Positions 46,045 through 56,154 are shown, counted from the stretch's first letter. The stretch is DNA of 64,000 nucleotides from Chryseobacterium sp. MYb264 (GCF_035974275.1 NZ_CP142422.1:868001-932000); one strand, 5' to 3'. Translations and numbers: made by a program. Notes: generated by a model not told the origin, from the letters alone.

Positions 46045-46177
46045 AAGGACATTGTGCAATGGGAACTGTACTGCAAACTGTTTTGTTCAATCTTTCACAA
46101 TACACACAATATTGCTTTGGTTGCCCTCCGTACACTGACTTTAAGTCTGATTTTGTTAGTTTCTTTAAATTTTTCAT
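46043..46177 (-). CDS. double-glycine leader peptide (bacteriocin-like), 44 aa
   Basis: Reading the minus strand from the ATG at 46177 gives a 44-residue peptide. Its leader is MKNLKKLTKSDLKSVYGG, an exact fit to the Bacteroidota double-glycine pattern (MKNLKKLxRxELKxIxGG). The 26-residue core after Gly18 holds four cysteines (24, 27, 35, 43), the first two as CVYC, and ends CP. Such leaders are cut and exported by C39-peptidase ABC transporters, but none is in the window. The role of the core is unknown; Chryseobacterium genomes often carry many such peptides. A terminator sits at its stop codon. Confidence 0.85.
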   Translation of the reverse strand: MKNLKKLTKSDLKSVYGGQPKQYCVYCERLNKTVCSTVPIAQCP

Positions 46178-46325
46178 ATCGTTTTAATGTTGTGGATTAA
46201 ATATAAAACGAAAATTATCCTTAAATATTACAGTTTTACAATCAAATGTTCTACGATTTACATATTAACTTTTTATATTTATTAAAGGTTTCGACAAGCT
46301 TAGCCGGACAATGGTATAAAAAAAT

Positions 46326-46351
46326 AAAACCACGCAGAATTGCATGGTTTT
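46326..46351 (-). terminator. terminator of the 134-residue secreted protein gene
   Basis: AAAACCACGCA and TGCATGGTTTT pair with one mismatch, and a T-run follows on the minus strand, 24 bases after the stop codon. Confidence 0.8.
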
Positions 46352-46374
46352 ATTTTAAAAAAAATTTTATGAAA

Positions 46375-46779
46375 TTATCTGTTGTTGATCTCTACTGTCA
46401 CAGGCATTACATAAGTGTAGGCAACTAAATTTTCATTCATTTTTTTGCGGTCTACTTTGTAATCTAATTCGCTTAAAACCATTTCAATTTCCTTGCTTAC
46501 GCTTTTGCAATCTCCGTTAGAATGTACATTTACAATCTTTCCGTTTTTTGCAATATCAAACTTCACCACAGAATTTACGGTTCCCTGTTTATAATCGGTA
46601 TTGGTAAAATCAAAGTTATCCATCAGTTTATGCCTGATATCGTTGAATGCTTCACTTTTACTCAACTGAATCTCTTCAATCATATTATCATTGGCTGTTT
46701 GTGCTTTTACATTATTCATTACCACTGAAAAACCACAAATAAAAAGTAAAGCAACAAATATTTGAATTTTATTTTTCAT
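46375..46779 (-). CDS. secreted protein with TonB-C-like domain
   Basis: The 134-residue product has a signal peptide (residues 1 to about 26, ending VKAQ). A single small domain follows, containing VNSVVKFDIAKNGKIVNVHSNGD and then a helix and strand (SKEIEMVLSELDYKV; AYTYVMPVTVEINN). This is the beta-alpha-beta pattern of TonB C-terminal domains, without the usual membrane anchor and proline-rich linker. The role is unknown. It is monocistronic. Confidence 0.68.
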   Translation of the reverse strand: MKNKIQIFVALLFICGFSVVMNNVKAQTANDNMIEEIQLSKSEAFNDIRHKLMDNFDFTNTDYKQGTVNSVVKFDIAKNGKIVNVHSNGDCKSVSKEIEMVLSELDYKVDRKKMNENLVAYTYVMPVTVEINNR

Positions 46780-46997
46780 AACTAACTGGTTTAAAATATT
46801 ATACTAAATTCTTTTTGTATCTCTTAACCAAAGTTATTAAAAATAATTCATATTAAATTTACATTGAGTTAACATTGAGTTAACATTAAAATTTAAATAA
46901 TTGATTTTCAGCAGAATAAATTTTTAAAATAATTGAAAATTTAATATTGGGAGTTGAATTTTAGGTAAATTAAGGATTGGATCTTATTGAAAATAAA

Positions 46998-47025
46998 AAA
47001 AGAATCTGCTTTCGCAAATTCTTTT
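46998..47025 (-). terminator. terminator of the uvrA operon
   Basis: AAAAGAATCTGC and GCAAATTCTTTT pair with one mismatch around a 4-base loop. A T-rich run follows on the minus strand, about 20 bases after the 199-residue gene's stop. Confidence 0.75.
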
Positions 47026-47045
47026 ATATAGTCAATTTAATGTTT

Positions 47046-47645
47046 TTAAAGTCCTTCAATAATTCTTTTACTTTCTAATTCATCAATAATAAATTTTGCA
47101 TCACTCTCGTTAATGTATCTATTATCATATAACCAATGAATTCTACCCATCTGAACCTGATAAGGAAGTATGCTATCAACCTTATAATACTCTTTTAAAA
47201 AATACTGTTTTTTAGCATCTTTTATTTTTGAAATAAAAAGATCTACTTCTTGAATATCTTTCTTTCTATATAAAAATGATAAAGGTTTGGTGGCACCAAT
47301 ATTTTTTACATTTTCCCTTCTGAATTCAGTATTACATATACTTGCTACAATTAAAGAAGGTAACATTGCTACACCAAAAACAATCATACCAGAAGGATAA
47401 GTATATCCGTAATGATCATTAATTATAATGGTTAATAATATTGAATTAAATACCATAATCAAAACGATTGCAATAAGCACTAAATCTTTCGACTTTCTAA
47501 ATACCGTTTCATCCTCATTAATATCTCCAAAATAAACTTTATATTCATTGACTTCCTTTGCAAAGTTATTCTTTACAAACACTCCATCTTCCTGAATTTC
47601 AAGATATTTTGAATTCCGTCCATCTTTTTGTGTTAATGTTTTCAT
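47046..47645 (-). CDS. two-helix membrane protein of unknown function
   Basis: I do not recognise this 199-residue protein. A soluble N-terminal part (about 60 residues) is followed by two hydrophobic helices (DLVLIAIVLIMVFNSILLTIII; GMIVFGVAMLPSLIVASI). A charged C-terminal part (about 85 residues) follows, including ESDAKFIIDELESKRI. Its start is 12 bases after the uvrA stop, so it is probably co-transcribed with uvrA, though no link to DNA repair is visible. Confidence 0.72.
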   Translation of the reverse strand: MKTLTQKDGRNSKYLEIQEDGVFVKNNFAKEVNEYKVYFGDINEDETVFRKSKDLVLIAIVLIMVFNSILLTIIINDHYGYTYPSGMIVFGVAMLPSLIVASICNTEFRRENVKNIGATKPLSFLYRKKDIQEVDLFISKIKDAKKQYFLKEYYKVDSILPYQVQMGRIHWLYDNRYINESDAKFIIDELESKRIIEGL

Positions 47646-47657
47646 CTGACGCTATTT

Positions 47658-50489
47658 TTACTCCAATTCCCTCTTCAAAAACTTCCCCGTCAAACTCTTC
47701 TTCGACTTCACAATTTCCTCAGGCGTTCCTTGCGCAACAATTTGTCCGCCGTATTTACCACCTTCTGGTCCAACGTCGATAATATGATCGGCCAGTTTTA
47801 TTACATCCATATTATGTTCAATAATGATGAACGAATTTCCTAATTCTACCAGCTGATTAATAGCATCCATCAGTATTTTTACGTCTTCAAAATGAAGTCC
47901 GGTGGTTGGTTCATCAAGAATGTATAAAGTATTTCCGGTTTGTCTTTTCGATAATTCCGTTGCCAACTTGATACGTTGCGCTTCTCCTCCCGAAAGTGTG
48001 GTAGACTGCTGTCCCAACGTAATATATCCCAAACCAACATCCTGTAAAGTTTTCACTTTCGCAAAAATCTTAGGAATTGGCTGGAAAAATTCTACCGCTT
48101 CATCAATCGTCATATCCAACACATCAGAAATTGATTTTCCTTTGTAGCGAACTTCTAATGTTTCTCGGTTGAAACGTTTTCCGTTACAAGTTTCACAATG
48201 CACATAAACATCCGGCAAGAAATTCATTTCAATAACCTTCAAACCGCCACCTTGACAAGTTTCACATCTTCCACCTTTTACATTGAAAGAAAATCTTCCC
48301 GGCTTATAACCACGAATTTTACTTTCAGGCAATTCTGAGAAAAGATTTCTGATGTCCGTAAACATCGCTGTGTAGGTTGCAGGATTCGAACGTGGTGTTC
48401 TTCCGATTGGCGTTTGGTCTACATCTACAATTTTATCGATATGCTCAAGACCTTCGATTTTTTTATAAGGCAAAGGCTCCTGAACGGCTCTGTAAAAATG
48501 TTTATTCAGGATTGGGTACAAAGTTCCGTTGATCAAAGAAGATTTTCCGCTTCCTGAAATTCCTGAAACCACGACCAATTTTCCTAAAGGAACATCAAGT
48601 GTTACATTTTTAAGATTATTTCCTGTCGCGCCTTTTAATATAATATGTTTACCGTTTCCTTCCCTTCTTTTTTCAGGAATGGCAATTTTTCTTTTTCCGT
48701 TAATATATTGAGCGGTAATCGTATCAGCTTTCAACAAATCTTTTGGCTTTCCCTGCCAAAGAATTTCTCCACCGAATTTTCCGGCTCTCGGACCAATATC
48801 CAGTACCTCATCGGCTTCTAAAATCATGTCTTTATCGTGTTCTACAACCAAAACCGAGTTTCCGATATCACGAAGATTTTTTAATGAATTAATCAACCTT
48901 TCATTATCTCTTTGGTGCAATCCGATACTTGGTTCGTCTAAAATATATAGAACATTCACCAATTGAGAACCAATTTGTGTTGCCAGACGAATCCTTTGAG
49001 ATTCCCCTCCGGAAAGCGTTTTCGAACTTCTGCTTAAACTTAAATAATCTAAACCAACATCCAGTAAAAACTGAAGTCTGGTTTCGATTTCCTTTAAAAT
49101 TTCGTGAGCAATGATTGATTTTTTCTCAGAAAATTTATCTTTAACATCGTGAAGCCAATCTTTTAAATCAATTAAACTTAATCCGTTAACCTCAGCAATA
49201 TTTTTCCCGTCGATTTTAAAGCTTAAACTTGAAGGCTGAAGACGTGTTCCTTTACATTCAGGGCACGTTTCTTCTGTGGTGAAATGTCTTTCCAGCAAAA
49301 TCGCTTCGTAAGATTCTCGTTCTTCGATAATTTCTTCCATAAAAGGAATTAAACCATCAAAACTGATTTTGATCTTTTTGGTAATTCCCGCGTATTTAAG
49401 ATCTTTATTAAACTCTTTATGACAACCGTTGTAGATATAATCCAACGCTTCTTCCGGAATATCCTGAAAAGAAGTTGACAGTCCCAAACCGAAAATTTCC
49501 AAAATATTTTTGATCTGAGAAAGCACCCATTTATTAGATTTGATATCTTCCAAAGGCAACAAACCTCCCTGATTGATAGATAATTTCGGATTTTCAACAA
49601 AATAATCGGTGTTGATCTTTTTGATCATTCCCAACCCTTTACAATTGGGGCAGCTTCCTTTTGGTGAATTGAAAGAAAACGTGTTAGGTTCCGGTAAAGC
49701 TAATGAATGACCGGTTTCAGCATCCATCAAATTTTTAGAGAAATATTCAATCTCCGTGCTTCCTAACTTTTGAATTCCGATAATTCCCTCGCCCATTTCC
49801 ATCGCAGTACGCAACGATTTTTCCATTCTGGATTCGGAAGCGGTTTCGCCAATAATCCAACGGTCGATTACAATATCGATATCGTGGGTTTTGTAACGGT
49901 CTAGTTTCAGATCATATTCAATATCCTGCAGTTCGCCATCAATTCTTGCCTGACCGTAACCCTTTTTAGCCATCTGCACAAAAAGTTCGTGATAATGCCC
50001 TTTTCTGGAACGTACCACAGGTGCCATCAACATAATTTTTTCACCTTTATAATTTTCTTTGATGGTTTCAAGAATCTGCTCTTCGGTGTAACTTACCAAT
50101 TTCTTCCCTGTAGTCTGCGAATAGGCATCAGAAACCCTTGCATACAAAAGACGAAGAAAATCGTACAATTCTGTAACGGTTCCAACCGTTGAACGTGGGT
50201 TTTTATTGGTTGTTTTCTGTTCAATGGCAATTACGGGTGACAATCCTTCAATTTTATCAACATCAGGACGTTCCAAACCACCTAAAAACTGTCTCGCATA
50301 CGCTGAAAACGTTTCGATATAACGACGCTGACCTTCAGCAAAAATAGTATCAAAAGCCAATGACGATTTTCCGCTTCCCGAAAGCCCCGTAATTACGACC
50401 AATTCGTTGCGTGGAATTTTTACATTGATGTTTTTAAGATTGTGCTCACGTGCGCCGTAAACTTCTATATATTCTGTTGATTTACTCAT
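47658..50489 (-). CDS. uvrA: excinuclease ABC subunit A
   Basis: UvrA is the damage-recognition ATPase of nucleotide excision repair and works with UvrB in the cytosol. The 943-residue protein has both ABC modules: Walker [21 protein letters not shown] near residue 34, signature [17 protein letters not shown], second Walker [16 protein letters not shown] and second signature [16 protein letters not shown]. It has the two Cys-type zinc fingers (CPNCKGLGM and CETCQGGG...CETCNGKR). Length is normal. It heads a two-gene operon. Confidence 0.97.
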   Translation of the reverse strand: MSKSTEYIEVYGAREHNLKNINVKIPRNELVVITGLSGSGKSSLAFDTIFAEGQRRYIETFSAYARQFLGGLERPDVDKIEGLSPVIAIEQKTTNKNPRSTVGTVTELYDFLRLLYARVSDAYSQTTGKKLVSYTEEQILETIKENYKGEKIMLMAPVVRSRKGHYHELFVQMAKKGYGQARIDGELQDIEYDLKLDRYKTHDIDIVIDRWIIGETASESRMEKSLRTAMEMGEGIIGIQKLGSTEIEYFSKNLMDAETGHSLALPEPNTFSFNSPKGSCPNCKGLGMIKKINTDYFVENPKLSINQGGLLPLEDIKSNKWVLSQIKNILEIFGLGLSTSFQDIPEEALDYIYNGCHKEFNKDLKYAGITKKIKISFDGLIPFMEEIIEERESYEAILLERHFTTEETCPECKGTRLQPSSLSFKIDGKNIAEVNGLSLIDLKDWLHDVKDKFSEKKSIIAHEILKEIETRLQFLLDVGLDYLSLSRSSKTLSGGESQRIRLATQIGSQLVNVLYILDEPSIGLHQRDNERLINSLKNLRDIGNSVLVVEHDKDMILEADEVLDIGPRAGKFGGEILWQGKPKDLLKADTITAQYINGKRKIAIPEKRREGNGKHIILKGATGNNLKNVTLDVPLGKLVVVSGISGSGKSSLINGTLYPILNKHFYRAVQEPLPYKKIEGLEHIDKIVDVDQTPIGRTPRSNPATYTAMFTDIRNLFSELPESKIRGYKPGRFSFNVKGGRCETCQGGGLKVIEMNFLPDVYVHCETCNGKRFNRETLEVRYKGKSISDVLDMTIDEAVEFFQPIPKIFAKVKTLQDVGLGYITLGQQSTTLSGGEAQRIKLATELSKRQTGNTLYILDEPTTGLHFEDVKILMDAINQLVELGNSFIIIEHNMDVIKLADHIIDVGPEGGKYGGQIVAQGTPEEIVKSKKSLTGKFLKRELE

Positions 50490-50691
50490 AATTTGGGGTG
50501 ACTTTACCTGAAAATCACGATGTGCAAAATTACGGATTTTTTAGGAATTTTCGGTGTTAAAAAATGTTAGAAATTATTGATTGAATCAATGATAAACCTT
50601 CTGACTTTTTCGGATAAAAAAACAGCACTATTCTTTTTCAGCCTTCTAAGACTTCAATTTCTTTAAATATCCTTGAAATTTAACATTATGA

Positions 50692-50771
50692 TTGTCATTC
50701 CGAAGGAATCTCGGTTAGCATCTTTCCATTAGAATATCTTATACGATGTCTAGATTCCTACGGAATGACAA
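50692..50771. repeat. inverted repeat with 20-bp arms (TTGTCATTCCG type)
   Basis: TTGTCATTCCGAAGGAATCT and AGATTCCTACGGAATGACAA pair with one mismatch around a 40-base loop. It lies in the 357-base gap between uvrA and the lipoprotein gene, in which I see no coding frame. A related element is at 56155-56230. A weaker one-sided relative is suspected near 31860-31920. Confidence 0.8.
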
Positions 50772-50799
50772 ATTGAGAGAAAATCATTTAACAAAAAAA

Positions 50800-50821
50800 C
50801 CGACGAAAAAAATTTCATCGG
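50800..50821 (-). terminator. terminator of the tssE-tssF-lipoprotein operon
   Basis: CCGACGAAA and TTTCATCGG pair with one mismatch, followed on the minus strand by T7, 27 bases behind the lipoprotein stop. Confidence 0.8.
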
Positions 50822-50847
50822 CTATCTTTATAGTTGTTTTTAATTGT

Positions 50848-51774
50848 TTATTTCACAAACGTATTATACGAATTCAGTATCGAATCATAAGCAGAATCGA
50901 TTTGCTGAATATCGCTGTCTGAAATTTGTCCTGTTGATTTTGAATCTCTGATTAGTTTTCTGAAAACATCCAGGAAGGTGCTCGCGTTCTTATTTACCGC
51001 TTCAAACTGAGATTTTTTGTAAGAATACTGCGTATCTTTTACATTAAACACCATCTTTGAATTGGTTTCAACCGCTTTGGCAAATTCATCATATTTTTTC
51101 TGCGCTTCTGCCTCATTGAATTTTCCGTCATATTGCTTTCCTATAACTCCATAAGCAGAATCTAAAGAATTCATCATGTTCTTGGAAGAAATAATAAACT
51201 CCTTCATTGGATGATCTTTCAAAATAATATCTTCGGCTTTATCTGTGGCAGGTTTTATTTTATCTAAAATACCTTCTCCTGCGATAAAAAATGCCTGAGC
51301 ATCTGTTTCTATCTCTTTTCTGATGGCTTCAGCTTTTACACCTTTATCATCTTTGAAATCTTCCGCCTGCATATACGATTTAAGCTCCTCCAGCTTCTTT
51401 TCTATATTTTCTTTTTTTGCTTTATAAGTCTGAAAATCGGTTTCAATGGCTTTCTGGTCTTTATCAAAACCACTCGGCACCCCTTTTATTTTAGAAAAAG
51501 AATAATCTGTACCTCCAATCACAGAAGGAATATAACTTACGTTCTCACCTTTCGCCTTTGAAACTGCTGCATCCGCATATTTCAGGATATTATCGATACG
51601 GTCTGAAGTTCTTTTATAGGAATCTAAGAAATCATTATTAAAATCAATGATTGCATTTGCATCATTCTGGCCGCCTTTTGCGATTGCATTTCCAATCTTC
51701 TCCATTCCTTTTTTGCAGCTTACAGTGACGACGCTTAACGACAGCGCCATAGCCAGCACAATAATTTTCTTCAT
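50848..51774 (-). CDS. DUF3829 (YiiG-like) lipoprotein
   Basis: The 308-residue protein has a lipoprotein signal (SVVTVSCKKG) and a long alpha-helical mature part typical of DUF3829. FNNDFLDSYKRTSDRIDNILKYADAA lies near the start (cited by its core NNDFLDSYKRTSDRI), with a coiled-coil-like middle (YKAKKENIEKKLEELKSY) and a C-terminus ending DSAYDSILNSYNTFVK. Its function is unknown. It starts 32 bases after tssF, so it is probably in the same operon. A role as a T6SS-associated lipoprotein is only inferred. Confidence 0.82.
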   Translation of the reverse strand: MKKIIVLAMALSLSVVTVSCKKGMEKIGNAIAKGGQNDANAIIDFNNDFLDSYKRTSDRIDNILKYADAAVSKAKGENVSYIPSVIGGTDYSFSKIKGVPSGFDKDQKAIETDFQTYKAKKENIEKKLEELKSYMQAEDFKDDKGVKAEAIRKEIETDAQAFFIAGEGILDKIKPATDKAEDIILKDHPMKEFIISSKNMMNSLDSAYGVIGKQYDGKFNEAEAQKKYDEFAKAVETNSKMVFNVKDTQYSYKKSQFEAVNKNASTFLDVFRKLIRDSKSTGQISDSDIQQIDSAYDSILNSYNTFVK

Positions 51775-51806
51775 AATTTTAATATTTAAGTTGTAGTTTA
51801 TTTTAA

Positions 51807-53681
51807 TTAAAAATCGGTGTCGTCGTTGGTTACTTTCACCTGATACTCAATACCGTCGATTGCTTTAGAAACAATTTGATTCCGAAGAATGTTAGCCATA
51901 TTTTCCCAATATGCCCTTCCATAAAAAGCATAATTTTGCGGAATAATTTCTATCTCAACCGTTCTTACGAAACCTTCTTTCGGTCTGTTGCTGATCATGG
52001 TTCCACGAGTTACCCTTACATCCTTCAATTCATCTTTAAGCACCATTCGGCAATAATTTTTAACATCTTCCAGAGAAATAATTTTGTCTCTTGTTGTTAA
52101 AGCATATTTATACGCCTGAATACTGTCGGTTCCCTTCTGTTCTTCTGCACCCCCGATCGTTTCTGTTAAAAGCACCAAAGTCTGAGATTTTAACTGATTG
52201 GAAAGTTCCGTCCCAGGACGCATGTGGTTGGCCAAAGTGCAATAGGTAACCCAAAAAGAGGCATACGTATGATCTGTTTTTTCCACAGGTTCCATGATCA
52301 CGTAGTTCAGTTCCTGCTTGATATTTCTTTTGGCATTATTAACTTTCTGCACCATCGACTTCATTTTATCAGACATTTCGCTCAGTACGCCTTTTACATT
52401 ATCTCTGTTTAATAAAGAGAAAGCTGCAATTTCATCTCTCGTAAGCTCCAGAACGCTGGCGATCATATCTACTGCGTTACGGTTGTTGAAGCGTTCCATA
52501 CCTCCTTTTCGTACGGTGTAGAGTCCTTTTTTAAGATCATCATTCGGGGTGAAAGGTATTTCCGTGTATCTTCTGCCTTCCCCATCCTGAACCTCATCAA
52601 CATATAAAAAATGTTCGCCATCATCTGTTACGAGCGGAATATTATTCCCCATAATATCTAAACTGTATTCCGTTTTTTTCCAACCTCGGTTATAAATAGG
52701 AAATGCATTGAGTACAAAAGAGAAATTATCTAAAATTTCTGCGGTAAACTGTGGCGGAAATTCCAATGTCAGCCATAAATAACGTTTGCCGTCAGTATAT
52801 TTTTCGATTTCTTCACGTCCTTCAAGAAAATCAAGATTTTGAGGAAGCTTTCCTTCTTCAGAAAATAAACTTCGTGAAAGCCCTGATATTTCAATGAATT
52901 TATGATGATAAATACTTTTTACATCTTCAATGATCTTATTCTGAATCGATTGCTCATGAAATATCTGCTCATATCCTTCCGGCTGGCTATTTTTGAGGTA
53001 AGAAATACCTTCTTTTACAAATAAAGGATTTCCGTTGCTGGAAACGGTGATGTAAGGCAATAATTTATAGACATAATCTAAATGCTCAAACGCCGGATTT
53101 GAACAGAAAATGCTTATATATTTCGGAAAATTCTCGTGAGTATATTTCGTAACATCAATGCCGATCGTTACTTTTCTGTAGTCTTCAGGTTTCCCTGGAA
53201 ATCTCGCAATAGGAATTTTGTTCAGTCGCTCATCAATTCCGTAGCAGGTATTTCCTACAAACATAATGGAGGTCTGCGCTTTATTGATTCTTACATTCCC
53301 GATAGGCGTAAAAGGAATATTGAGTTGCTTATCGGACTCTGATTTGATGGTGGAGGTCATTTGTTTTCTAAAGAAAAACTCGGTATGCTCCAACAAAATC
53401 TCCGAAGCTTCATAAGGCTGCGTAAAGGCAATCGCATGAGACGGAATCGGATGGGTGTAAATAGACGGAGTGAGAAGTTTTGCCAGTCTTTCTAAAATTC
53501 TGGCGTTTACTGTTTGTATTTCGTTGTTGGCTTTAAAGACTTCGGTGCTGAAGGCATCAATCAAGAGTTTAACGAAAGGATCCAAAGATTGCGGACTTTT
53601 CAATCCCCACACTTTTGTGGCATTCTGAAGCATTCTCGCTTTTACCGATTCTTTGGAATATATATTCTGATCTAGGTTCAT
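51807..53681 (-). CDS. tssF: type VI secretion system baseplate subunit TssF
   Basis: The 624-residue protein resembles TssF of the Bacteroidota T6SS. The N-terminus has SLDPFVKLLIDAFSTEVFKAN and ERLAKLLTPSIYTHPIPSHAI, where the TssF proline-rich gp6-like motif lies. The middle has an FPPQFTAEILDNFSFVLNAFPIYN stretch, also typical of TssF. The C-terminus carries SLEDVKNYCRMVLKDEL and VEIEIIPQNYAFY. TssF joins TssE and TssG in wedges of the cytosolic baseplate. The usual partner genes (tssG, tssK, tssB/C, hcp, clpV) are not here. It follows tssE by 24 bases. Confidence 0.82.
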   Translation of the reverse strand: MNLDQNIYSKESVKARMLQNATKVWGLKSPQSLDPFVKLLIDAFSTEVFKANNEIQTVNARILERLAKLLTPSIYTHPIPSHAIAFTQPYEASEILLEHTEFFFRKQMTSTIKSESDKQLNIPFTPIGNVRINKAQTSIMFVGNTCYGIDERLNKIPIARFPGKPEDYRKVTIGIDVTKYTHENFPKYISIFCSNPAFEHLDYVYKLLPYITVSSNGNPLFVKEGISYLKNSQPEGYEQIFHEQSIQNKIIEDVKSIYHHKFIEISGLSRSLFSEEGKLPQNLDFLEGREEIEKYTDGKRYLWLTLEFPPQFTAEILDNFSFVLNAFPIYNRGWKKTEYSLDIMGNNIPLVTDDGEHFLYVDEVQDGEGRRYTEIPFTPNDDLKKGLYTVRKGGMERFNNRNAVDMIASVLELTRDEIAAFSLLNRDNVKGVLSEMSDKMKSMVQKVNNAKRNIKQELNYVIMEPVEKTDHTYASFWVTYCTLANHMRPGTELSNQLKSQTLVLLTETIGGAEEQKGTDSIQAYKYALTTRDKIISLEDVKNYCRMVLKDELKDVRVTRGTMISNRPKEGFVRTVEIEIIPQNYAFYGRAYWENMANILRNQIVSKAIDGIEYQVKVTNDDTDF

Positions 53682-53705
53682 AAATTCTGGTTACAATTAA
53701 TAGAT

Positions 53706-54146
53706 TTAATCAATAGACATCGGACTCAGGAAAAGTTCCGTAGAAAAGCTGAAGCGCTCTCCTGTTTCTTCCATTTTTGCATTAATGGCAATCTTTACCT
53801 TTTTTTTGATTTCCGTATGTTCTTTGGTATCGTAGCTGTGTTCTACGATGAGGATGTGTGCATCTACCTGTGGCTGCACGATTCGGGGTTCATAATCCTG
53901 TATCTGTTTTTTTAAACTTTTAATGAAAACGTTTTCCCAGACGGCACTTGTAACTCCATTGTCGAATTCTAGATTCCAAACGTCGTTTCCGTAATTTTCA
54001 TCATATCTGTTTTCGCCTTTTTTGGTGGTTATCAGCAACATAATATTGTGGGCAATGCTTTCACCCATGTCGCAGGTGTCTATGCTTCCCCCTTCCGTCA
54101 TTAATGTTGATGGAACAAAAGGCATTCTGTAATTTGGTGTGTCCAT
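53706..54146 (-). CDS. tssE: GPW/gp25-like baseplate protein, TssE-like
   Basis: The 146-residue protein has a gp25-like domain: SIAHNIMLLITTKKGENRYDENYGND in the middle (cited by its core LLITTKKGENRYDENYGND) and KSLKKQIQDYEPRIVQPQV. These correspond to the conserved gp25 helix-turn and the E-P-R motif of wedge proteins. It is likely TssE, the baseplate wedge component. It is the first gene of the three-gene operon. The upstream 430 bases hold only repeats, so no further T6SS gene is directly upstream. Confidence 0.82.
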   Translation of the reverse strand: MDTPNYRMPFVPSTLMTEGGSIDTCDMGESIAHNIMLLITTKKGENRYDENYGNDVWNLEFDNGVTSAVWENVFIKSLKKQIQDYEPRIVQPQVDAHILIVEHSYDTKEHTEIKKKVKIAINAKMEETGERFSFSTELFLSPMSID

Positions 54147-54443
54147 GATTCTACTTCGTTAATTTTTTACTTCATAATTATCGTTTACTTGAAAAGGAAT
54201 ACCAAATTAAACATTTTCTACGAAATATTGCATTGTATAAACTGAATTTATAATTAAAAAATTTCTGTATTCACTTTATATACCTGAATTGTGTTTACTG
54301 AGCTTCTTATCCTGAGCGCGAAGCAGTCGAAGGATCTCTTATTATTAGGAATTTAGATTTCACGCCATGACAAAATATGAGAATTATTATACTTAAGAGA
54401 ATTTCGATATCATTTAGAAAATTTGAAGATGCAAGCAAAACTC

Positions 54444-54540
54444 CTAGCCCCGATTGTAATGACATCCTTTTTGGTTGCGGCTGGAGAGAAGCGAAAGCCG
54501 TAACCAAAAAGATATAATGGAAAGCGGGATAAAGCTTCAA
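54444..54540. repeat. 97-bp REP-like element, copy 1
   Basis: CTAGCCCCGATTGTAATGAC leads into CTTTTTGGTTGCGGCT, a short loop, and AGCCGTAACCAAAAAG, then AAAGCGGGATAAAGCTTCAA. A copy in the same orientation is at 56292-56388. The remainder of the 54147-54577 gap holds an ATCCTGAGCGCGAAGCAGTC motif near 54312 and AT-rich sequence. Confidence 0.85.
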
Positions 54541-54577
54541 AAAAAGCTGCCTGAAAAGATCAGACAGCTTTTGAAAT

Positions 54578-55993
54578 TTATTCTTGATTTTTTTTATTTC
54601 GGTTAATAAAGTAATACACCGGAAGTCCGAGAAGTACCATGACAAATCCCGGCCATGTATACTGCTGTTTGTAGATCAGTAACAAGATACAAAAAACCGT
54701 TCCGATGATTAGGTAAATAATCGGCGTTACCGGATACAGCCATGTTTTGTAAGGTCTTTCCAGATTCGGCTGTTTGAATCTTAAATAAATAACTCCAAAA
54801 ACGGTAATCATATAAAATAATACGATCACGAAAGAAATCATATCCAGAAGGTTTCCGTACTGCCCGCTCAAGCATAATAAAGACGCCCAAACGCCCTGCA
54901 TCCAAAGTGCATTGGCGGGAACTTCGTTTTTATTATTTTTTTCTGCCTGCTTGAAAAACATTCCGTCTTTTGCCATGGTCTGAAAAACTCTGGCGCCCGC
55001 AAGAATTAACCCGTTATTACAACCAAATGTCGAAATCATAACCAAAACAGCAATAATCACCGTTCCTGCACTTCCGAAAATAAAATGAGAAGCTGCTACC
55101 GCTACCCTGTCGTTTTCTGCAAAAGCAATCGCATCTCTGTCCAACGCATTTAAGTAAACGTAATTGACAGCAATATATAAGATCATTACGGCAGAAGTTC
55201 CGTAGATCATCGATTTTACAACATTTTTTTTAGGATTTTCAATTTCTCCCGAAACGAAAGTTACACTTTCCCATGCTACAGAACTGAATACAGAACCAAC
55301 CATGGCTGCTGCAATTCCACCCATTAAAGTCATTCCACCAATAGGTTGCCAACTTTCTTTTAAGAAATTACCTAAAGTATCTTTTTTAAGATTGTTGAAA
55401 GAATCATATCCGAAATTAAAATTTTCCGCCAAATGTGAGAAATCTACTAAAATAAATCCCGCAGCAATTAATCCTAATAAAGCAATAATCTTTGATCCTG
55501 TAAAAATATTTTGTAAGAATTTTCCACTTTCAACTCCTCTTGTGTTAATATAAGTAAGCAAAACAATAACTGCAATTGCCAGAATCTGAATCCACGTAAT
55601 TTTAAATTCTCCACTTTGGATAATGGGTGCAGCATTATTTAAAGCAGGAACTAAATATGCGGTAAATTTTCCAAAAGCCATCGCCACTGCGGCAATCGTT
55701 CCTGTCTGAATGACCGTAAACAATCCCCAACCATAAAGAAAACCCATTTTTTTGCCAAAGATTTCTTTCAGGTACGTGTACTGTCCGCCCGCTTTTGGAT
55801 ACAACGCCGAGAGCTCACCATAGCTGATAGCTGCGGCTACCGTCATAATTCCAGTGATTACCCAAACGACGATCAACCAGAAGCCTGAGCCCAGATTCCG
55901 CATCATATCGGCGCTTACAATAAAGATTCCGCTACCAATCATAGAACCCATTACGAGCATAATGGCGTCCCAAAGTTTCAGTTTTTTATGCAT
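54578..55993 (-). CDS. APC-superfamily amino acid permease
   Basis: The 471-residue inner-membrane protein has about 12 membrane helices. GSMIGSGIFIVSADM is the conserved start of APC transporters (helix 1 break, substrate carboxyl-binding Gly motif). SYGELSALYPKAGGQYTYLKEIFG lies in helix 2 and loop, cited by its core ELSALYPKAGGQY. It probably takes up an amino acid with protons or by exchange; the substrate is not evident. It stands alone between two 97-bp direct repeats. Confidence 0.92.
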   Translation of the reverse strand: MHKKLKLWDAIMLVMGSMIGSGIFIVSADMMRNLGSGFWLIVVWVITGIMTVAAAISYGELSALYPKAGGQYTYLKEIFGKKMGFLYGWGLFTVIQTGTIAAVAMAFGKFTAYLVPALNNAAPIIQSGEFKITWIQILAIAVIVLLTYINTRGVESGKFLQNIFTGSKIIALLGLIAAGFILVDFSHLAENFNFGYDSFNNLKKDTLGNFLKESWQPIGGMTLMGGIAAAMVGSVFSSVAWESVTFVSGEIENPKKNVVKSMIYGTSAVMILYIAVNYVYLNALDRDAIAFAENDRVAVAASHFIFGSAGTVIIAVLVMISTFGCNNGLILAGARVFQTMAKDGMFFKQAEKNNKNEVPANALWMQGVWASLLCLSGQYGNLLDMISFVIVLFYMITVFGVIYLRFKQPNLERPYKTWLYPVTPIIYLIIGTVFCILLLIYKQQYTWPGFVMVLLGLPVYYFINRNKKNQE

Positions 55994-56154
55994 ATTAAAA
56001 TATAGGCTTCAAATATAAATAAATATAGGTTTTGTTTTTTATTTTGTTTGAAATTAAATTCAAAAGTATATTTGATACTTTTTATATAACGATTGTAAGG
56101 TTTTATTGTTATAAATGATTTTTTGTTTTTCGCTGAATTTTTTACATAAATTTT

